Shown: positions 26,313 through 35,029, counted from the stretch's first letter. The stretch is DNA of 64,000 nt from Erythrobacter mangrovi (GCF_013260645.1 NZ_CP053921.1:682001-746000); one strand, 5' to 3'. Notes: generated from the letters alone by a model not told the origin. Numbers and translations: made by a program.

Positions 26313-27413
26313 CTATTCGTCCCCGTAGATGGCAACCTGGTCCAGGCCTTCACTGGTCGCGCGACCGCGATACATGCCGGTAGTGTTGAAACTGAATAGC
26401 GGGAACCCGTCGCGAGTCACCACGATCACCCCGCCATCACCGCCAAGCCGTGCGACGTCACCCATTACGGCGTCGATCTCTTCCTGCGCCTTGTCGGCGT
26501 CGAGGACGAACTCCGCTGAATGGATATAGTCGACCGGGACACCGTCTGCATCGGTCGGAACCGTCGCTTGGAGGAGGTCGCGCTCAGCCAACAGGCGATA
26601 TCGCAATCGCGTACAGATTTCGTGAGCCACGCCCACGCGAATGAAATACTCGCCCCAACCCGTTCCGGAAACCGCGCAAGAGTCGTTGTCGGCATAGGTA
26701 CCGGCGCCGATCACCGGGGCGTCGCCAATGCGGCCCCAACGCTTGCCGGTCATGCCGCCGGTCGATGTCCCTGCGGCCAGGTTGCCATGCGTGTCGAGCG
26801 CGACCGCGCCGACTGTGCCGAACTTGATATCCACGTCGAGAGCGGACAGCTTTTCCGCCTTCATCCGCTCGAGCGCCTCGCGCCGGGCATCGGTATCGAA
26901 CCATTCGGGCGGCATGAACTCGACGCCCTGTTCGTGAGCGAACTCTTCCGCCCCCTCACCAGCCAACATGACGTGCGGGCTGTCGATCATGACCTTGCGC
27001 GCCAGCATGATCGGGTGGCGCACTCCGGTGACCCCGGCGATCGCGCCCGCCGCGCGGTCGCGACCGTCCATGATTGCAGCATCGAGCTCGTGCGTACCGT
27101 CCCAGGTGAACACCGCCCCTCGGCCGGCATTGAATTTCTCATCATCTTCGAGCCGGGTGACCACGGCCTCGACCGCATCGAGGGCACTTCCTCCACCTGC
27201 CAGCACCGCCTTGCCCGCATCGAGCGCGGCCTGCAGCGAGGCGCGATAGGCAGCGTCGCGCTCGGGCGTCATGTCCGCCCGATCGAGCGTCCCGGCGCCG
27301 CCATGGATCGCGATCGACCAGCGGCCCTCGTCTTCCTGGGCCATGGCCGGCATTCCCGCTATTGCTGCACAGGCCGCGACCATGGCGGCGACGGACTCAA
27401 GAATTCTCTTCAT
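26313..27413 (-). CDS. Isoaspartyl peptidase / L-asparaginase, exported
   Basis: A 366-residue Ntn-hydrolase of the plant-type asparaginase family. A signal peptide (AAMVAACAAIAGMPAMAQ) precedes the domain: WSIAIHGGAGTLDRADM, ALDAVEAVVTRLEDDEKFNA with GRGAV, then the autoprocessing site KFGT-VGAVALD where Thr200 becomes the N-terminal nucleophile of the beta chain. GGMTGKRWGRIGDAPVIGAG completes the site. It should cleave beta-aspartyl dipeptides in the periplasm. ATG 27413 is preferred because the signal peptide starts there; a longer start at 27503 would bury it. Confidence 0.9.
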   Translation of the reverse strand: MKRILESVAAMVAACAAIAGMPAMAQEDEGRWSIAIHGGAGTLDRADMTPERDAAYRASLQAALDAGKAVLAGGGSALDAVEAVVTRLEDDEKFNAGRGAVFTWDGTHELDAAIMDGRDRAAGAIAGVTGVRHPIMLARKVMIDSPHVMLAGEGAEEFAHEQGVEFMPPEWFDTDARREALERMKAEKLSALDVDIKFGTVGAVALDTHGNLAAGTSTGGMTGKRWGRIGDAPVIGAGTYADNDSCAVSGTGWGEYFIRVGVAHEICTRLRYRLLAERDLLQATVPTDADGVPVDYIHSAEFVLDADKAQEEIDAVMGDVARLGGDGGVIVVTRDGFPLFSFNTTGMYRGRATSEGLDQVAIYGDE

Positions 27414-27497
27414 GCGGTCAGCGATAGCATGGCCGCGCCCACGCTCAATGGGCCGTGCTTTCCTTGTCCGCATCGATAATCTAGCTGTGGGCCCACG

Positions 27498-28010
27498 ATG
27501 CAATTACGCCCCGCCCAGCCCGCCGATGCTCCCACGCTTGCCGAATTCGGCCGGGCGAGCTTTGCCGCCGCCTTCGGTCACCTCTACCGGCCCGCAGATC
27601 TCGCCGCCTTCGAGGCGGAAACCTACGCGGTCGAAACAGTGGCCGCGGAAATCGCGGGCTCCGAATACAGCCATATGCTGGCGGAGAGTGATGGACGACT
27701 TGCCGGCTATTGCAAGATGCGCGTGCCGAGCAAGCTGGCGGTGCACTCGGCGGCCAGCAACCCGATCGAACTGGTCCAGCTCTATGCCGATCCTGCGCGA
27801 ACCGGTCAGGGGATTGGCGCGGCGCTGATGGACTGGGCCCTCGGCCTGGCGCACGACGGCGGACACGATGCGATCCTGCTTTCGGTGTGGAGCGGCAACA
27901 CGGGCGCGCAGCGGTTCTACGCACGCTACGACTTCACCAAGATAGCCGACATCCATTTCAGGGTGGGCGAGCAGCTCGACGAGGAGTACCTGTTCGAAAA
28001 ACGCATGTAG
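27498..28010 (+). CDS. GNAT-family N-acetyltransferase
   Basis: A 170-residue GNAT protein: MQLRPAQPADAPTLAEFGRA at the start, strand 4 ELVQLYADPARTGQGIGAAL with the acetyl-CoA pyrophosphate loop RTGQGIG, and LLSVWSGNTGAQRFYARYDF near the end. It acetylates an amine of unknown identity in the cytosol. The SDR gene follows by 11 bp on the same strand with a GGAGGGAAG ribosome site, so both are likely one operon. Divergent from the isoaspartyl peptidase. Confidence 0.88.
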   Translation: MQLRPAQPADAPTLAEFGRASFAAAFGHLYRPADLAAFEAETYAVETVAAEIAGSEYSHMLAESDGRLAGYCKMRVPSKLAVHSAASNPIELVQLYADPARTGQGIGAALMDWALGLAHDGGHDAILLSVWSGNTGAQRFYARYDFTKIADIHFRVGEQLDEEYLFEKRM

Positions 28011-28021
28011 GGAGGGAAGAC

Positions 28022-28999
28022 ATGGCGACATTCGGTTTCGCGAGCACGGCCGACGAAGTGCTCAAGGGCAAGGACCTGTCGGGCAAGACGGTGCTGGTCA
28101 CCGGCGGCTATTCGGGTCTTGGCATGGAAACCGCGCGGGCGATGGCGGCGAAGGGTGCGCATATCATCCTATCGGGCCGCGATGCGGGCAAGCTGGTTGA
28201 AGCCGGCACCGAAATCGCCGAGGCCGCCGGTGCCAACGTCGACACGCTGGTCTGCGACCTCGCCTCGCTCGACAGCGTGCGCGCGGCAGCGAAGGAGGCC
28301 AATGAGCGCTTCGCCAAGATCGATATCCTGATCAACAACGCGGGCGTCATGGCGCCGCCCTTGGGCCGGACCAAGGACGGCTTCGAGACGCAGTTCGGGA
28401 CCAACCACCTGGGCCATTTCCTGCTTACCAATCTGCTCATGCCGCTGCTCGAGAAGGGCGACCACCCGCGGATCGTCAACCTTTCGAGCCGGGGGCATCA
28501 CTTCGATCAGGTGCACTTCGACGACCCGAACTACGAGAAGCGCGAATACGAGAAATGGACCGGCTACGGGCAGTCAAAGACCGCCAATATCCAGTTCACC
28601 GTAGGGCTGGAACATCGCATGGCCGACAAGGGCATCCATGCCTACGCCGTCCACCCGGGCGGCATCCAGACCAATCTCGGGCGGCATATGACCGAAGAGG
28701 ATGTGGCCTGGATGATGGAACGCATCCGCAAGAATGCCGAACAGGCCGGAACCAGCGGCGTCGGTGCCGCCGCGCCGGGGTTCAAGACCGTTCCACAAGG
28801 CGCCGCGACGAGCTGCTGGGCAGCAACTGCGGAGGAACTGGAAGGTGCCGGCGGGGTCTATTGCGAGGATTGTCACGTCGCCAACCAGGACGACGAGAAC
28901 CCCATCGGCGGGGTGCGCAGCTACGCCATCGATCCGGAGAATGCGGAGAAGTTGTGGGCCTTGTCCGAACGGCTTGTCGGCGAGACCTTCGCCTATTGA
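28022..28999 (+). CDS. Short-chain dehydrogenase/reductase
   Basis: A 325-residue SDR of the retinol-dehydrogenase/WWOX-like subgroup. Cofactor motif TGGYSGLG (27-34), CDLASLDSV adenine contact, NNAG at the expected place, active-site LSSRGHH serine and YGQSK (Tyr and Lys). It is longer than classical SDRs because of an insert near the C-terminus with two Cys (GGVYCEDCHVANQ). It probably oxidises or reduces a lipophilic alcohol or ketone with NADP(H). Co-transcribed with the GNAT gene; its 3' end overlaps the opposite-strand bufC gene by 7 bp. Confidence 0.9.
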   Translation: MATFGFASTADEVLKGKDLSGKTVLVTGGYSGLGMETARAMAAKGAHIILSGRDAGKLVEAGTEIAEAAGANVDTLVCDLASLDSVRAAAKEANERFAKIDILINNAGVMAPPLGRTKDGFETQFGTNHLGHFLLTNLLMPLLEKGDHPRIVNLSSRGHHFDQVHFDDPNYEKREYEKWTGYGQSKTANIQFTVGLEHRMADKGIHAYAVHPGGIQTNLGRHMTEEDVAWMMERIRKNAEQAGTSGVGAAAPGFKTVPQGAATSCWAATAEELEGAGGVYCEDCHVANQDDENPIGGVRSYAIDPENAEKLWALSERLVGETFAY

Positions 29000-29766
29000 A
29001 CCAGGGTCGCGACGAAGCCATCTGAAAGCCAGCGAGCCAGCATGGCGCCGGCTTCCGCGGCCCCTTCGTCCTCACCCAGCTGGGCCACTACGATCGCGCA
29101 GGCTTCGCCGAAGCTGGCACCGCCCAGCATAGCCGCCAACGCATCGCCTTCCCACTTGGCGCGCTGGACGAACACGGGGCGTTCGCCTTCGCGCCAGACG
29201 ATCACTGCCTGTCTTTGGTCGAGCACGACCGTTTCGACCGGTTCTTGGTCGGGCGCGAGCGCCGACCAGAGCTGCACCAGGTCATATCCGGTTTCGAGCA
29301 CCGCCATGCCGGGCAGGAAGCCCAGTCGCATGGCAGCCCAGTCCTCTTCGGTGAAACCCGACGATTGCTTCGCAAAGGCATCCAGTGCCAGCGGTGCGGC
29401 GTCGGCTGCGGTAAAGACCTGCCCCATCGCCCATTCGAGGGCGGCCAGCTCGCCCACGTCTGGATCGTTCGCAAACAGATCGGCGCAGGTTTCGGCAAAG
29501 CCGGCACCCGCAAGGTCCAGCGTCCAGCTTGTTGGCGGATGGGTTATGCAATGATGCGCTGCGGCCTGGCGAAAGGGCTCTTCCCCAACCAGCCGTTCGG
29601 TCCGTTCATAGGTCGCGCGCAACGCCTCGACCAAGGCGGAGCGATAGTTGTTGCGATAGATTTCAAGGCCTGCCTCATGGCGAGCCCCCCAACCTTCGGG
29701 AAGCGCCGCGTCCTCGTCGAGGATGGCGGTCAGGAAAGCCTCCTGCCGGGCGAGCAGCGCCGTCAT
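28993..29766 (-). CDS. bufC: BufC/HvfC-type partner protein (DUF2063)
   Basis: A 257-residue DUF2063 protein. The N-terminal part (LLARQEAFLTAILDEDAALP; YRNNYRSALVEALRATYERT; LVGEEPFRQAAAHHCITHPP) is the family's helical DNA-binding-like domain, now known to act as a recognition partner of DUF692 enzymes in making modified peptides. The ATG overlaps the bufB stop by 4 bp (ATGA), so it is translationally coupled. Together with BufB it should process the Cys-rich precursor at 30713 and perhaps the one at 31193. Role by family and context; no catalytic residues expected. Confidence 0.85.
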   Translation of the reverse strand: MTALLARQEAFLTAILDEDAALPEGWGARHEAGLEIYRNNYRSALVEALRATYERTERLVGEEPFRQAAAHHCITHPPTSWTLDLAGAGFAETCADLFANDPDVGELAALEWAMGQVFTAADAAPLALDAFAKQSSGFTEEDWAAMRLGFLPGMAVLETGYDLVQLWSALAPDQEPVETVVLDQRQAVIVWREGERPVFVQRAKWEGDALAAMLGGASFGEACAIVVAQLGEDEGAAEAGAMLARWLSDGFVATLVQ

Positions 29767-30599
29767 GCCGCCACCTGCGCCGTTTCGGCCGAGGCGATCC
29801 TGCGCGCAATCGCAAGCTCGTCGAGCAGTTCGGGCAGCGGCGGGATATGCCCATCGCGTTCGATCATGGTCGCTACCGGACCAAGCCGGGCAATGGCCGC
29901 CGCATAAAGTTCCCACACGCCTTCGCAGACCTCGCGATCGTGTGTGTCGACGATGATCTCTCCCGGTTGGTGCCCTGCGAGGTGGATCTGGCGAACGCGG
30001 TCGGCGGGGATTCCGGCCAGATACTCGTTCGCATCGAATTGGTGGTTGTGCGCGCTCACATAGACGTTGTTCACGTCGAGCAGCAGGTAGCACCCGGTCC
30101 GCAGCGCCATCTCGCTGAGGAATTCCCATTCGCTCATCTCGTCTTCGGGGAAGGACAGATAGCTTGAGGGGTTTTCGAACAGCATTGCGCGGCCCAGAGC
30201 GGTCTGAGCGCGGTCGATATTGCTGCAAACGACATCCAGCGCCGCGCGCGTCAGCGGCAGCGGCAGCAGGTCGTGACTGTTGTGGGCGCTGGTCCGTGTC
30301 CAGCAAAGATGGTCGGAAACCCAGAGCGGATCGATCCGGTCGGCCAGTCCCTTGAGGCGTAGCAGGTAATCGTCGCTGATGCCCTGCGCCGAACCGATCG
30401 ACATGGACACGCCATGGATGATCACCGGATGCTTGGCGCGGACTTCTTCAAGCAAGCGTAGCGGCTTGCCACCGTCCACCATGTAATTTTCGGAGATGAC
30501 CTCGACGAAATCGACTGGGACATCGCCATCGAGGAAGTCGCTGTAATGCGTCTGTCGAAGACCGAGACCGAAGCCGTGAAACGGGGCGATCGCGTTCAT
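29763..30599 (-). CDS. bufB: BufB/HvfB-type multinuclear non-haem iron oxidase (MNIO, DUF692)
   Basis: A 278-residue TIM-barrel DUF692 enzyme. Candidate iron ligands match the family: Glu37 (EVISENY), His62 ([10 protein letters not shown]), Asp96/His97 (VSDHLCW), Glu142 (FENPSSYL), Asp175 and Asn177/178 (LLLDVNN), His206 and His210 (QIHLAGHQ), Asp218/His220. MNIOs of this clade convert Cys residues of precursor peptides to oxazolone-thioamides or thiooxazoles. It lies 113 bp downstream of the BufA2 precursor, with a hairpin between, and overlaps bufC. It probably modifies both precursors, since no second MNIO is near. Confidence 0.92.
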   Translation of the reverse strand: MNAIAPFHGFGLGLRQTHYSDFLDGDVPVDFVEVISENYMVDGGKPLRLLEEVRAKHPVIIHGVSMSIGSAQGISDDYLLRLKGLADRIDPLWVSDHLCWTRTSAHNSHDLLPLPLTRAALDVVCSNIDRAQTALGRAMLFENPSSYLSFPEDEMSEWEFLSEMALRTGCYLLLDVNNVYVSAHNHQFDANEYLAGIPADRVRQIHLAGHQPGEIIVDTHDREVCEGVWELYAAAIARLGPVATMIERDGHIPPLPELLDELAIARRIASAETAQVAA

Positions 30600-30673
30600 C
30601 GATGTATTCCTTTGAAGAAGGTGGCGACCCGGCGCGGGTTGGGAGGGATGGGGTCGGTCCCCGCGCCGGGCCG

Positions 30674-30705
30674 CCGGTTCGAGCGACCCTAAAGGCTCGA
30701 ACGGG
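30674..30705 (-). terminator. Hairpin between bufA2 and bufB (attenuator or stabiliser)
   Basis: GTTCGAGC at 30677-30684 pairs with GCTCGAAC at 30695-30702 (8 bp, 10-nt loop), starting 10 bp after the bufA2 stop on the minus strand. A further GC-rich dyad (GGTCCCCGCGCCGGG region) follows. No T-run is present on the minus strand, so partial termination or 3'-end protection is more likely than a full stop. Either would give more precursor than enzyme. Confidence 0.55.
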
Positions 30706-30712
30706 GCTCTTT

Positions 30713-30997
30713 TTAGCCGAGGTCGCCGATGGTGCCGCTCTTTGCCAAGCAGTCACCAGCCTTCAGCGCCTTGAAACCATGGCCCTTGCATTCGTTCTGA
30801 CCCTTGCACTGATGTTCGGCAGTGGCGCAGTCACCGGTGCCCTTGCAGCTGTTGACGCCATAGCAATGCACGGTGTCGTTCGCGTCGATGGCGCGGCCAT
30901 TGCTGCCGGCGGGAGCGTCGGCGGCGAACGCGCTCATCGAGCTGAGGGCGAAGAGCGCTGCAGCAGCGACGACAGCAGGCTTGGCAGTGGTGGTCAT
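30713..30997 (-). CDS. bufA2: Bufferin-type precursor peptide BufA2
   Basis: A 94-residue precursor. Signal peptide at about 1-26 ([20 protein letters not shown]) then a Cys-rich core with six Cys at 45, 51, 57, 64, 70 and 83: [20 protein letters not shown] and [20 protein letters not shown]. The repeated C-K-G unit and order fit the BufA2 subfamily of MNIO-modified peptides, thought to be exported and to bind copper or related metals. A GTAACC-N16-CGAA promoter lies 60-85 bp upstream, matching the divergent BufA1 promoter. First gene of bufA2-bufB-bufC. Confidence 0.9.
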   Translation of the reverse strand: MTTTAKPAVVAAAALFALSSMSAFAADAPAGSNGRAIDANDTVHCYGVNSCKGTGDCATAEHQCKGQNECKGHGFKALKAGDCLAKSGTIGDLG

Positions 30998-31056
30998 GAC
31001 ATCAAGTCCCTTGTGACGATTGAGAATAGGTTTGTGCGAGGGTGCACATGGCCAGT

Positions 31057-31082
31057 TTCGTTACGGCACAGGCGGCGGTTAC
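31057..31082 (-). promoter_or_regulatory. SigF-type ECF promoter for bufA2
   Basis: On the minus strand GTAACC (31082-31077), then exactly 16 bases, then CGAA (31060-31057). This is the form of the Caulobacter SigF promoter. It lies 60 bp from the bufA2 start and faces away from the matching plus-strand promoter. Confidence 0.8.
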
Positions 31083-31105
31083 AGGGGGCTAATTTTTCCT
31101 TCGCT

Positions 31106-31131
31106 GTAACTCTGCAACTCCCTCGCCCGAA
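31106..31131 (+). promoter_or_regulatory. SigF-type ECF promoter for bufA1
   Basis: GTAACT (31106-31111), exactly 16 bases, CGAA (31128-31131), on the plus strand 62 bp before the bufA1 start. The -35 boxes of the two divergent promoters are only 23 bp apart. The downstream operon encodes the sigma factor itself, so the circuit is self-amplifying. Confidence 0.78.
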
Positions 31132-31192
31132 TGCCGAATTGTTCTGCCCGCAAGGGAAGGACGCCCCAAAACCCCATTTGAAAGAGTTCCAC

Positions 31193-31480
31193 ATGACCAC
31201 CACCACGATCGCCCGCCTCGCCGGCCTCGCGCTGACCGCTGGTATCGCAGCAAGCGTCGCCACCAGCCCGGCAGCCGCGCAGAAGAAGCCGGAAATGGAA
31301 AAGTGCTACGGCGTCGCCAAGGCGGGCCAGAACGATTGCGCCGCGGGCCCGGGCACCAGCTGCGCCGGCACTTCGACGCGCGATTACCAAGGCGATGCCT
31401 GGAAGCTGGTCGCCAAGGGTAGCTGCGCCAAGATCTCGACGCCCAAGGGCAAGGGTTCGCTGACCCCGATCGAGCGCTGA
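31193..31480 (+). CDS. bufA1: Bufferin-type precursor peptide BufA1 (DUF2282)
   Basis: A 95-residue DUF2282 protein. Signal peptide ([20 protein letters not shown], cleavage near AAAQ) then a core with four Cys at 38, 49, 57 and 78: [40 protein letters not shown] and GSCAK. This is the classical pattern of the family whose middle Cys are modified by an MNIO to give metal-binding exported peptides. It heads the plus-strand operon with doxX, sigF and nrsF. Its maturase must come from the divergent bufB-bufC genes. Confidence 0.92.
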   Translation: MTTTTIARLAGLALTAGIAASVATSPAAAQKKPEMEKCYGVAKAGQNDCAAGPGTSCAGTSTRDYQGDAWKLVAKGSCAKISTPKGKGSLTPIER

Positions 31481-31505
31481 TAGTCCACCGCCACGCCACG
31501 CGAGC

Positions 31506-31970
31506 ATGACCATGCAGAGCATTCTTTCCTTCTATGACAGGCTGACCGCTTTCCTGGCCTCACGCCTGCCGGAAGGGTTGGCGCTGCTGGTGACGCGCGT
31601 GGCGTTGGCGGGGATCTTCTGGCGTTCCGGACGGACCAAGATCGAAGAGGGCACGATCCTGACCGTCAGCGACAACGCCAAGCTGCTGTTCGAATATGAA
31701 TATACGGGCGTCCCGCTCTCGCCGGACCTGGCAGCGCCACTTGCTGCTTATGCCGAAAACCTGTTCCCGATCTTGCTCGTGGTTGGGCTCGCCACGCGCT
31801 TTTCGGCTTTCGCGCTGCTGGTGATGACCATGGTCATCCAGTTTTTTGTATACCCCGAAGCCTGGTGGCAGACGCATATCCTCTGGGTGGCGATGGCCGC
31901 GATCCTGATATCGCGCGGCGGGGGTTTGATTTCTGTCGATGCGGCACTCGCCGCGCGACGCATGCGGTGA
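31506..31970 (+). CDS. DoxX-family membrane protein
   Basis: A 154-residue DoxX protein with four membrane helices: LALLVTRVALAGIFWRSGRT, LAAPLAAYAENLFPILLVVG, FSAFALLVMTMVIQFFVYPE and THILWVAMAAILISRGGGLI. DoxX proteins regularly accompany MNIO precursor operons (HvfD/BufD position) and may support electron transfer or oxygen/metal handling at the membrane. It begins 25 bp after bufA1. A gene symbol is withheld because naming differs between systems. Confidence 0.88.
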   Translation: MTMQSILSFYDRLTAFLASRLPEGLALLVTRVALAGIFWRSGRTKIEEGTILTVSDNAKLLFEYEYTGVPLSPDLAAPLAAYAENLFPILLVVGLATRFSAFALLVMTMVIQFFVYPEAWWQTHILWVAMAAILISRGGGLISVDAALAARRMR

Positions 31971-31994
31971 TAGGGATTCGACGGGGAGGGAGAG

Positions 31995-32525
31995 ATGATC
32001 GCCGACGAAACTGCGCTGGCACAGCTGATGGAAGCCTCGCAAAAGGGTGATCGCAACGCCTATCGCGTGCTGTTGGCGGAAGTGCAGCTCTGGTTGGAAC
32101 GGTATTTCCGTCGCCGGGTCGCACCGGCCCAGCTCGACGACCTGGTCCAGGAAGTCCTGCTGGCAGTGCATACCAAGCGCGCAAGCTGGGACCCGACCCG
32201 CGCCTTCATCCCATGGTTGGCGGCGATCGCGCGCTACCGCTGGGTCGATCACCTGCGCAAGGTTTACCGCAATGCGGAAGAAGAGCTGAGCGATCATGAC
32301 GCAGCGGGCGACGGCGACGAAGAGGCCGTACTCGCGCGGATGAGCCTCGAACGATTGTTCGTCTACCTGCCCGACAAGCAGGTCGAGGCTATCGAACTGG
32401 TCAAGATCGAGGGTCTCTCGATCGCCGAGGCCTCCGCCCGCACCGGGCAGAGCGAAAGCCTCGTCAAAGTGAATATTCATCGCGGGCTGAAGAAGCTGTC
32501 CGCGCTTGTAGAAAAGGCTGAATGA
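31995..32525 (+). CDS. sigF: ECF RNA polymerase sigma factor, SigF type
   Basis: A 176-residue ECF sigma factor. Region 2 is DDLVQEVLLAVHTKRASWDP and FIPWLAAIARYRWVDHLRKV; region 4 is LPDKQVEAIELVKIEGLSIA with SESLVKVNIHRGLKKL. Its partner NrsF follows with a 4-bp overlap. In Caulobacter the SigF-NrsF pair responds to chromate, cadmium and copper and drives a DUF2282/DUF692 operon; the two GTAAC-N16-CGAA promoters nearby are its likely targets. It is itself transcribed from the bufA1 promoter. Confidence 0.92.
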   Translation: MIADETALAQLMEASQKGDRNAYRVLLAEVQLWLERYFRRRVAPAQLDDLVQEVLLAVHTKRASWDPTRAFIPWLAAIARYRWVDHLRKVYRNAEEELSDHDAAGDGDEEAVLARMSLERLFVYLPDKQVEAIELVKIEGLSIAEASARTGQSESLVKVNIHRGLKKLSALVEKAE

Positions 32526-33169
32526 GAATGAACCGGGTCCCCAACCCCCTGATCGACCAGCTGGCCGACGATCTCGTACCGGTGAAGCCGATGACCCGCA
32601 GCGCCGGGGCCGCCATGGCCGCGCTCGCGCTGGGCCTGTCCATCGCCGGAACCGCCCTGTTCGAGGGCATCTGGATGGCTCCCTTCGCGGGCCAGGCGTC
32701 ACCGTTCTTCCTGATCGTGAACGGCGCCTTCCTGATGCTGGGCGCGGCCTGCGCGGGCGCGGTAGTCCGCATGGCGTCGCCCAAGGTCGGTAATTCCTAT
32801 GCAGGGACCGGATGGGCGTTGGCGATGACCGCCATCATGCCGATCGCGACCGTCGTGATGCTGCTCGGCCATGGCGAGGCGTTGGCCGCAGTCGATGCGG
32901 CCTTCGCCCTGCATTGCGTAACCGCGCCGCTGCTGACCTCGCTGGTCACGGGCGGGGCGTTGATCTGGTGGCTGCGGCAAGGTGCTCCCGTCTCGACGAC
33001 CCAGGCGGGACTGCTCACCGGCTTCGCTGCAGGCGCGCTCGGGACCTTCGCCTATGGCCTGTCGTGCTCGTTCGACACCGTGGCCCACCTGGGGCTTTGG
33101 CACATGGTACCGGTCGCCTTGGCGGCACTTATCGGACGCATGGTCGTGCCCGGCCTGATCCGCTGGTAA
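32522..33169 (+). CDS. nrsF: Membrane anti-sigma factor NrsF (DUF1109)
   Basis: A 215-residue protein with six membrane helices (DUF1109 fold). Cys132 (ALHCVTAPLL) and Cys182 (YGLSCSFDTVAH) occupy the places of the two conserved Cys needed for signal sensing in Caulobacter NrsF; Cys77 is additional. It should hold SigF at the membrane and release it when the Cys react with metal or oxidant. The start overlaps the sigF stop (ATGA); ATG 32528 is an alternative. Confidence 0.9.
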   Translation: MRMNRVPNPLIDQLADDLVPVKPMTRSAGAAMAALALGLSIAGTALFEGIWMAPFAGQASPFFLIVNGAFLMLGAACAGAVVRMASPKVGNSYAGTGWALAMTAIMPIATVVMLLGHGEALAAVDAAFALHCVTAPLLTSLVTGGALIWWLRQGAPVSTTQAGLLTGFAAGALGTFAYGLSCSFDTVAHLGLWHMVPVALAALIGRMVVPGLIRW

Positions 33170-33176
33170 ATCGCGA

Positions 33177-33935
33177 TCAGTCCTGCTCGCCCGCAGCGCC
33201 GCGACGACGCTCGATGTCGAAGATGGCGCAGCAGGCGAGGAAGGTCGCGATGATCATCACGAACTCCCCGCCGTCTTCCAGCCTAGCCGCGAAGGCGATC
33301 CAGTAGTCGGTCTTGTCGCCCCAGCTGGTGGCGGCATCGGCAACCACGCCGAACACGGCAGCGCCGGCAACTCCGGCGGCCAGGATCAGCGCATGCGCAG
33401 CAGGTCGCAGTTCTGCGCGAACGAGGGCGACCAGCAGCGAGACGAGCCAGGCGCCTCCGATCAGCGCAAAGAGCAGCATCTCCCCCCAATCATTGGCTGG
33501 CAAGGGCGTGCTTTGCGGCATCGATGGGGCGATCCAATGACCGAACTGCTCGTGAAACTGCAACGCGTTGTCGGCAGTAAGGTAGACGAAGAGCAGCGCG
33601 TTCACGAGGTAGAACCCCGCGCGCGCGCAACCATAACAGGAACAGCATGATCGCCGTGGCGGCGGTCAGCGAGTATTCCAGATACTCGCCGAAGCTTTCG
33701 TCCTTCGAGAGGTACATCTGGGCCGGCAGCAGGGCATCGGTTACCGAACCGTATTGCACCGCAACATCCATTCCCGCGAGCACCCCGGCATAGGGCAAGA
33801 GAAAGAAGGCAATCCGCCGCCACGCATGATTGGCGAGGAGGTCGCCAAGCGTTCGCCAGAACTCGGTCCACAAATCCAGGATCCTGCCGGGCACGCGTTC
33901 CCCCTGCGGTTGCCGTCGAACAGCAGTGGTAATCA
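33177..33935 (-). pseudogene. Frameshifted multi-pass membrane protein gene
   Basis: Two frames give one coherent protein if a single base is removed. The upstream frame (ITTAVRRQPQGERVPGRILD ... EYSLTAATAIMLFLLWLRARG) should continue FYLVNALLFVYLTADNALQF ... IATFLACCAIFDIERRRGAA. The break is at a run of four C on the plus strand (33615-33618) within a GC-dinucleotide tract. The joined product would be about 252 residues with five or six membrane helices and no domain I know. A sequencing error, true disruption or slippage are all possible. Start 33935 is tentative. Confidence 0.75.
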
Positions 33936-34027
33936 TAGCCAAGCTGCTGCACCAGCGAACGCGGCCTGTCGCGACGGGGTTTGCGCCATCCCGTTGCGGG
34001 ACGCGCCAAGGCATCGCCGCTATCCCG

Positions 34028-35029
34028 TTACAACCACCGCAGGCGGCGGAATGTGACGATCAGCAAGGACAGCACCAGCAAACAAAGGGCGACGACCATC
34101 CAGAAGGCCCGCGGGTCGTCCATCCCCGGCATGCCCCCGACATTGATCCCCAGCAGTCCGGTGAGGAAGGACAATGGCAGGAAGATCCCCGCAACCACGG
34201 TCAGCATGTAGGTCGCATGTTCGCTGCTGGCCAATGTCCGCGCGCGAATCTCGTCCTGCAACACCAGCGCACTTTCCTTGCTGATGTCGATATCATCGAG
34301 ATAGCGCCGCAGGCGCGCGATACTTTCCGCGATCTCGCGCCGGTCGTGGTGCTCGAACCATGCGGGCGCGTCGCGGCTGATGTGCTCCAGCGCCTCGTGC
34401 TGGGGAGCCATGTGGCGCTTCAGCGCAAGACAGTTGCGACGGATGATCGAGATTCGGCGAAGCATGGCCTCGGCATGCCGCTCAGGGTCGTCCTCTTCGA
34501 GCTGGTCAATGACCTCGTTCATGTCGACGATCGATTGGCTCATCCGGGTGATCATCAGTTCGGCGAGCAGGGTGATGGTCGCCCCGGCATCGGGCGGGCC
34601 CATGCGGCGGTCGATCTGGGCAACGATCTCACGCGGGGTCTGCAGCGGATGGCGGCGCAGGGTTACGAGCCGCCGCCCGTCACTCCACAGCTGCATCGAG
34701 ATCATGTCCTCAGGCTCTGCCCCTGGGTTAAAATTGATCCCGCGCAGCGTCGCGACGAGTGTCTTGCCGTCACGAAAGGCACGCGGGCGATTCTGGTCGC
34801 TGGTCAGCAGTTCCGCGGTCGGTTCGGGTATTTCGAGCGTCGTTTCGAGCCATTCGCGCAACCCCGATCGCGTACGGTCGAGATGGATCCACATCACCTC
34901 GCCCGGTGCCGCCGGTTGCCAGACCTGCGCCTCCTCCCAGTCGATCGCCCGGCCGCCGCCTTCACCGTCGAGCACGCGCCCGAACAGCAGGGGTGAGCCA
35001 TGGTCGATGTCGTCATTGGGTTCCATCAT
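34028..35029 (-). CDS. zntB: CorA-family transporter, ZntB-like
   Basis: A 333-residue protein of the CorA/ZntB superfamily. A large cytoplasmic funnel domain with a long helix ([20 protein letters not shown]) is followed by two C-terminal membrane helices: [20 protein letters not shown] and [19 protein letters not shown]. The pore signature is GINVGG (GxN), with MPGMDDP in the loop. ZntB-type members move Zn2+ with protons. The start is ATG 35029 or 35026; a TTG at 35047 is less likely. Divergent from ispG. Confidence 0.87.
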   Translation of the reverse strand: MMEPNDDIDHGSPLLFGRVLDGEGGGRAIDWEEAQVWQPAAPGEVMWIHLDRTRSGLREWLETTLEIPEPTAELLTSDQNRPRAFRDGKTLVATLRGINFNPGAEPEDMISMQLWSDGRRLVTLRRHPLQTPREIVAQIDRRMGPPDAGATITLLAELMITRMSQSIVDMNEVIDQLEEDDPERHAEAMLRRISIIRRNCLALKRHMAPQHEALEHISRDAPAWFEHHDRREIAESIARLRRYLDDIDISKESALVLQDEIRARTLASSEHATYMLTVVAGIFLPLSFLTGLLGINVGGMPGMDDPRAFWMVVALCLLVLSLLIVTFRRLRWL

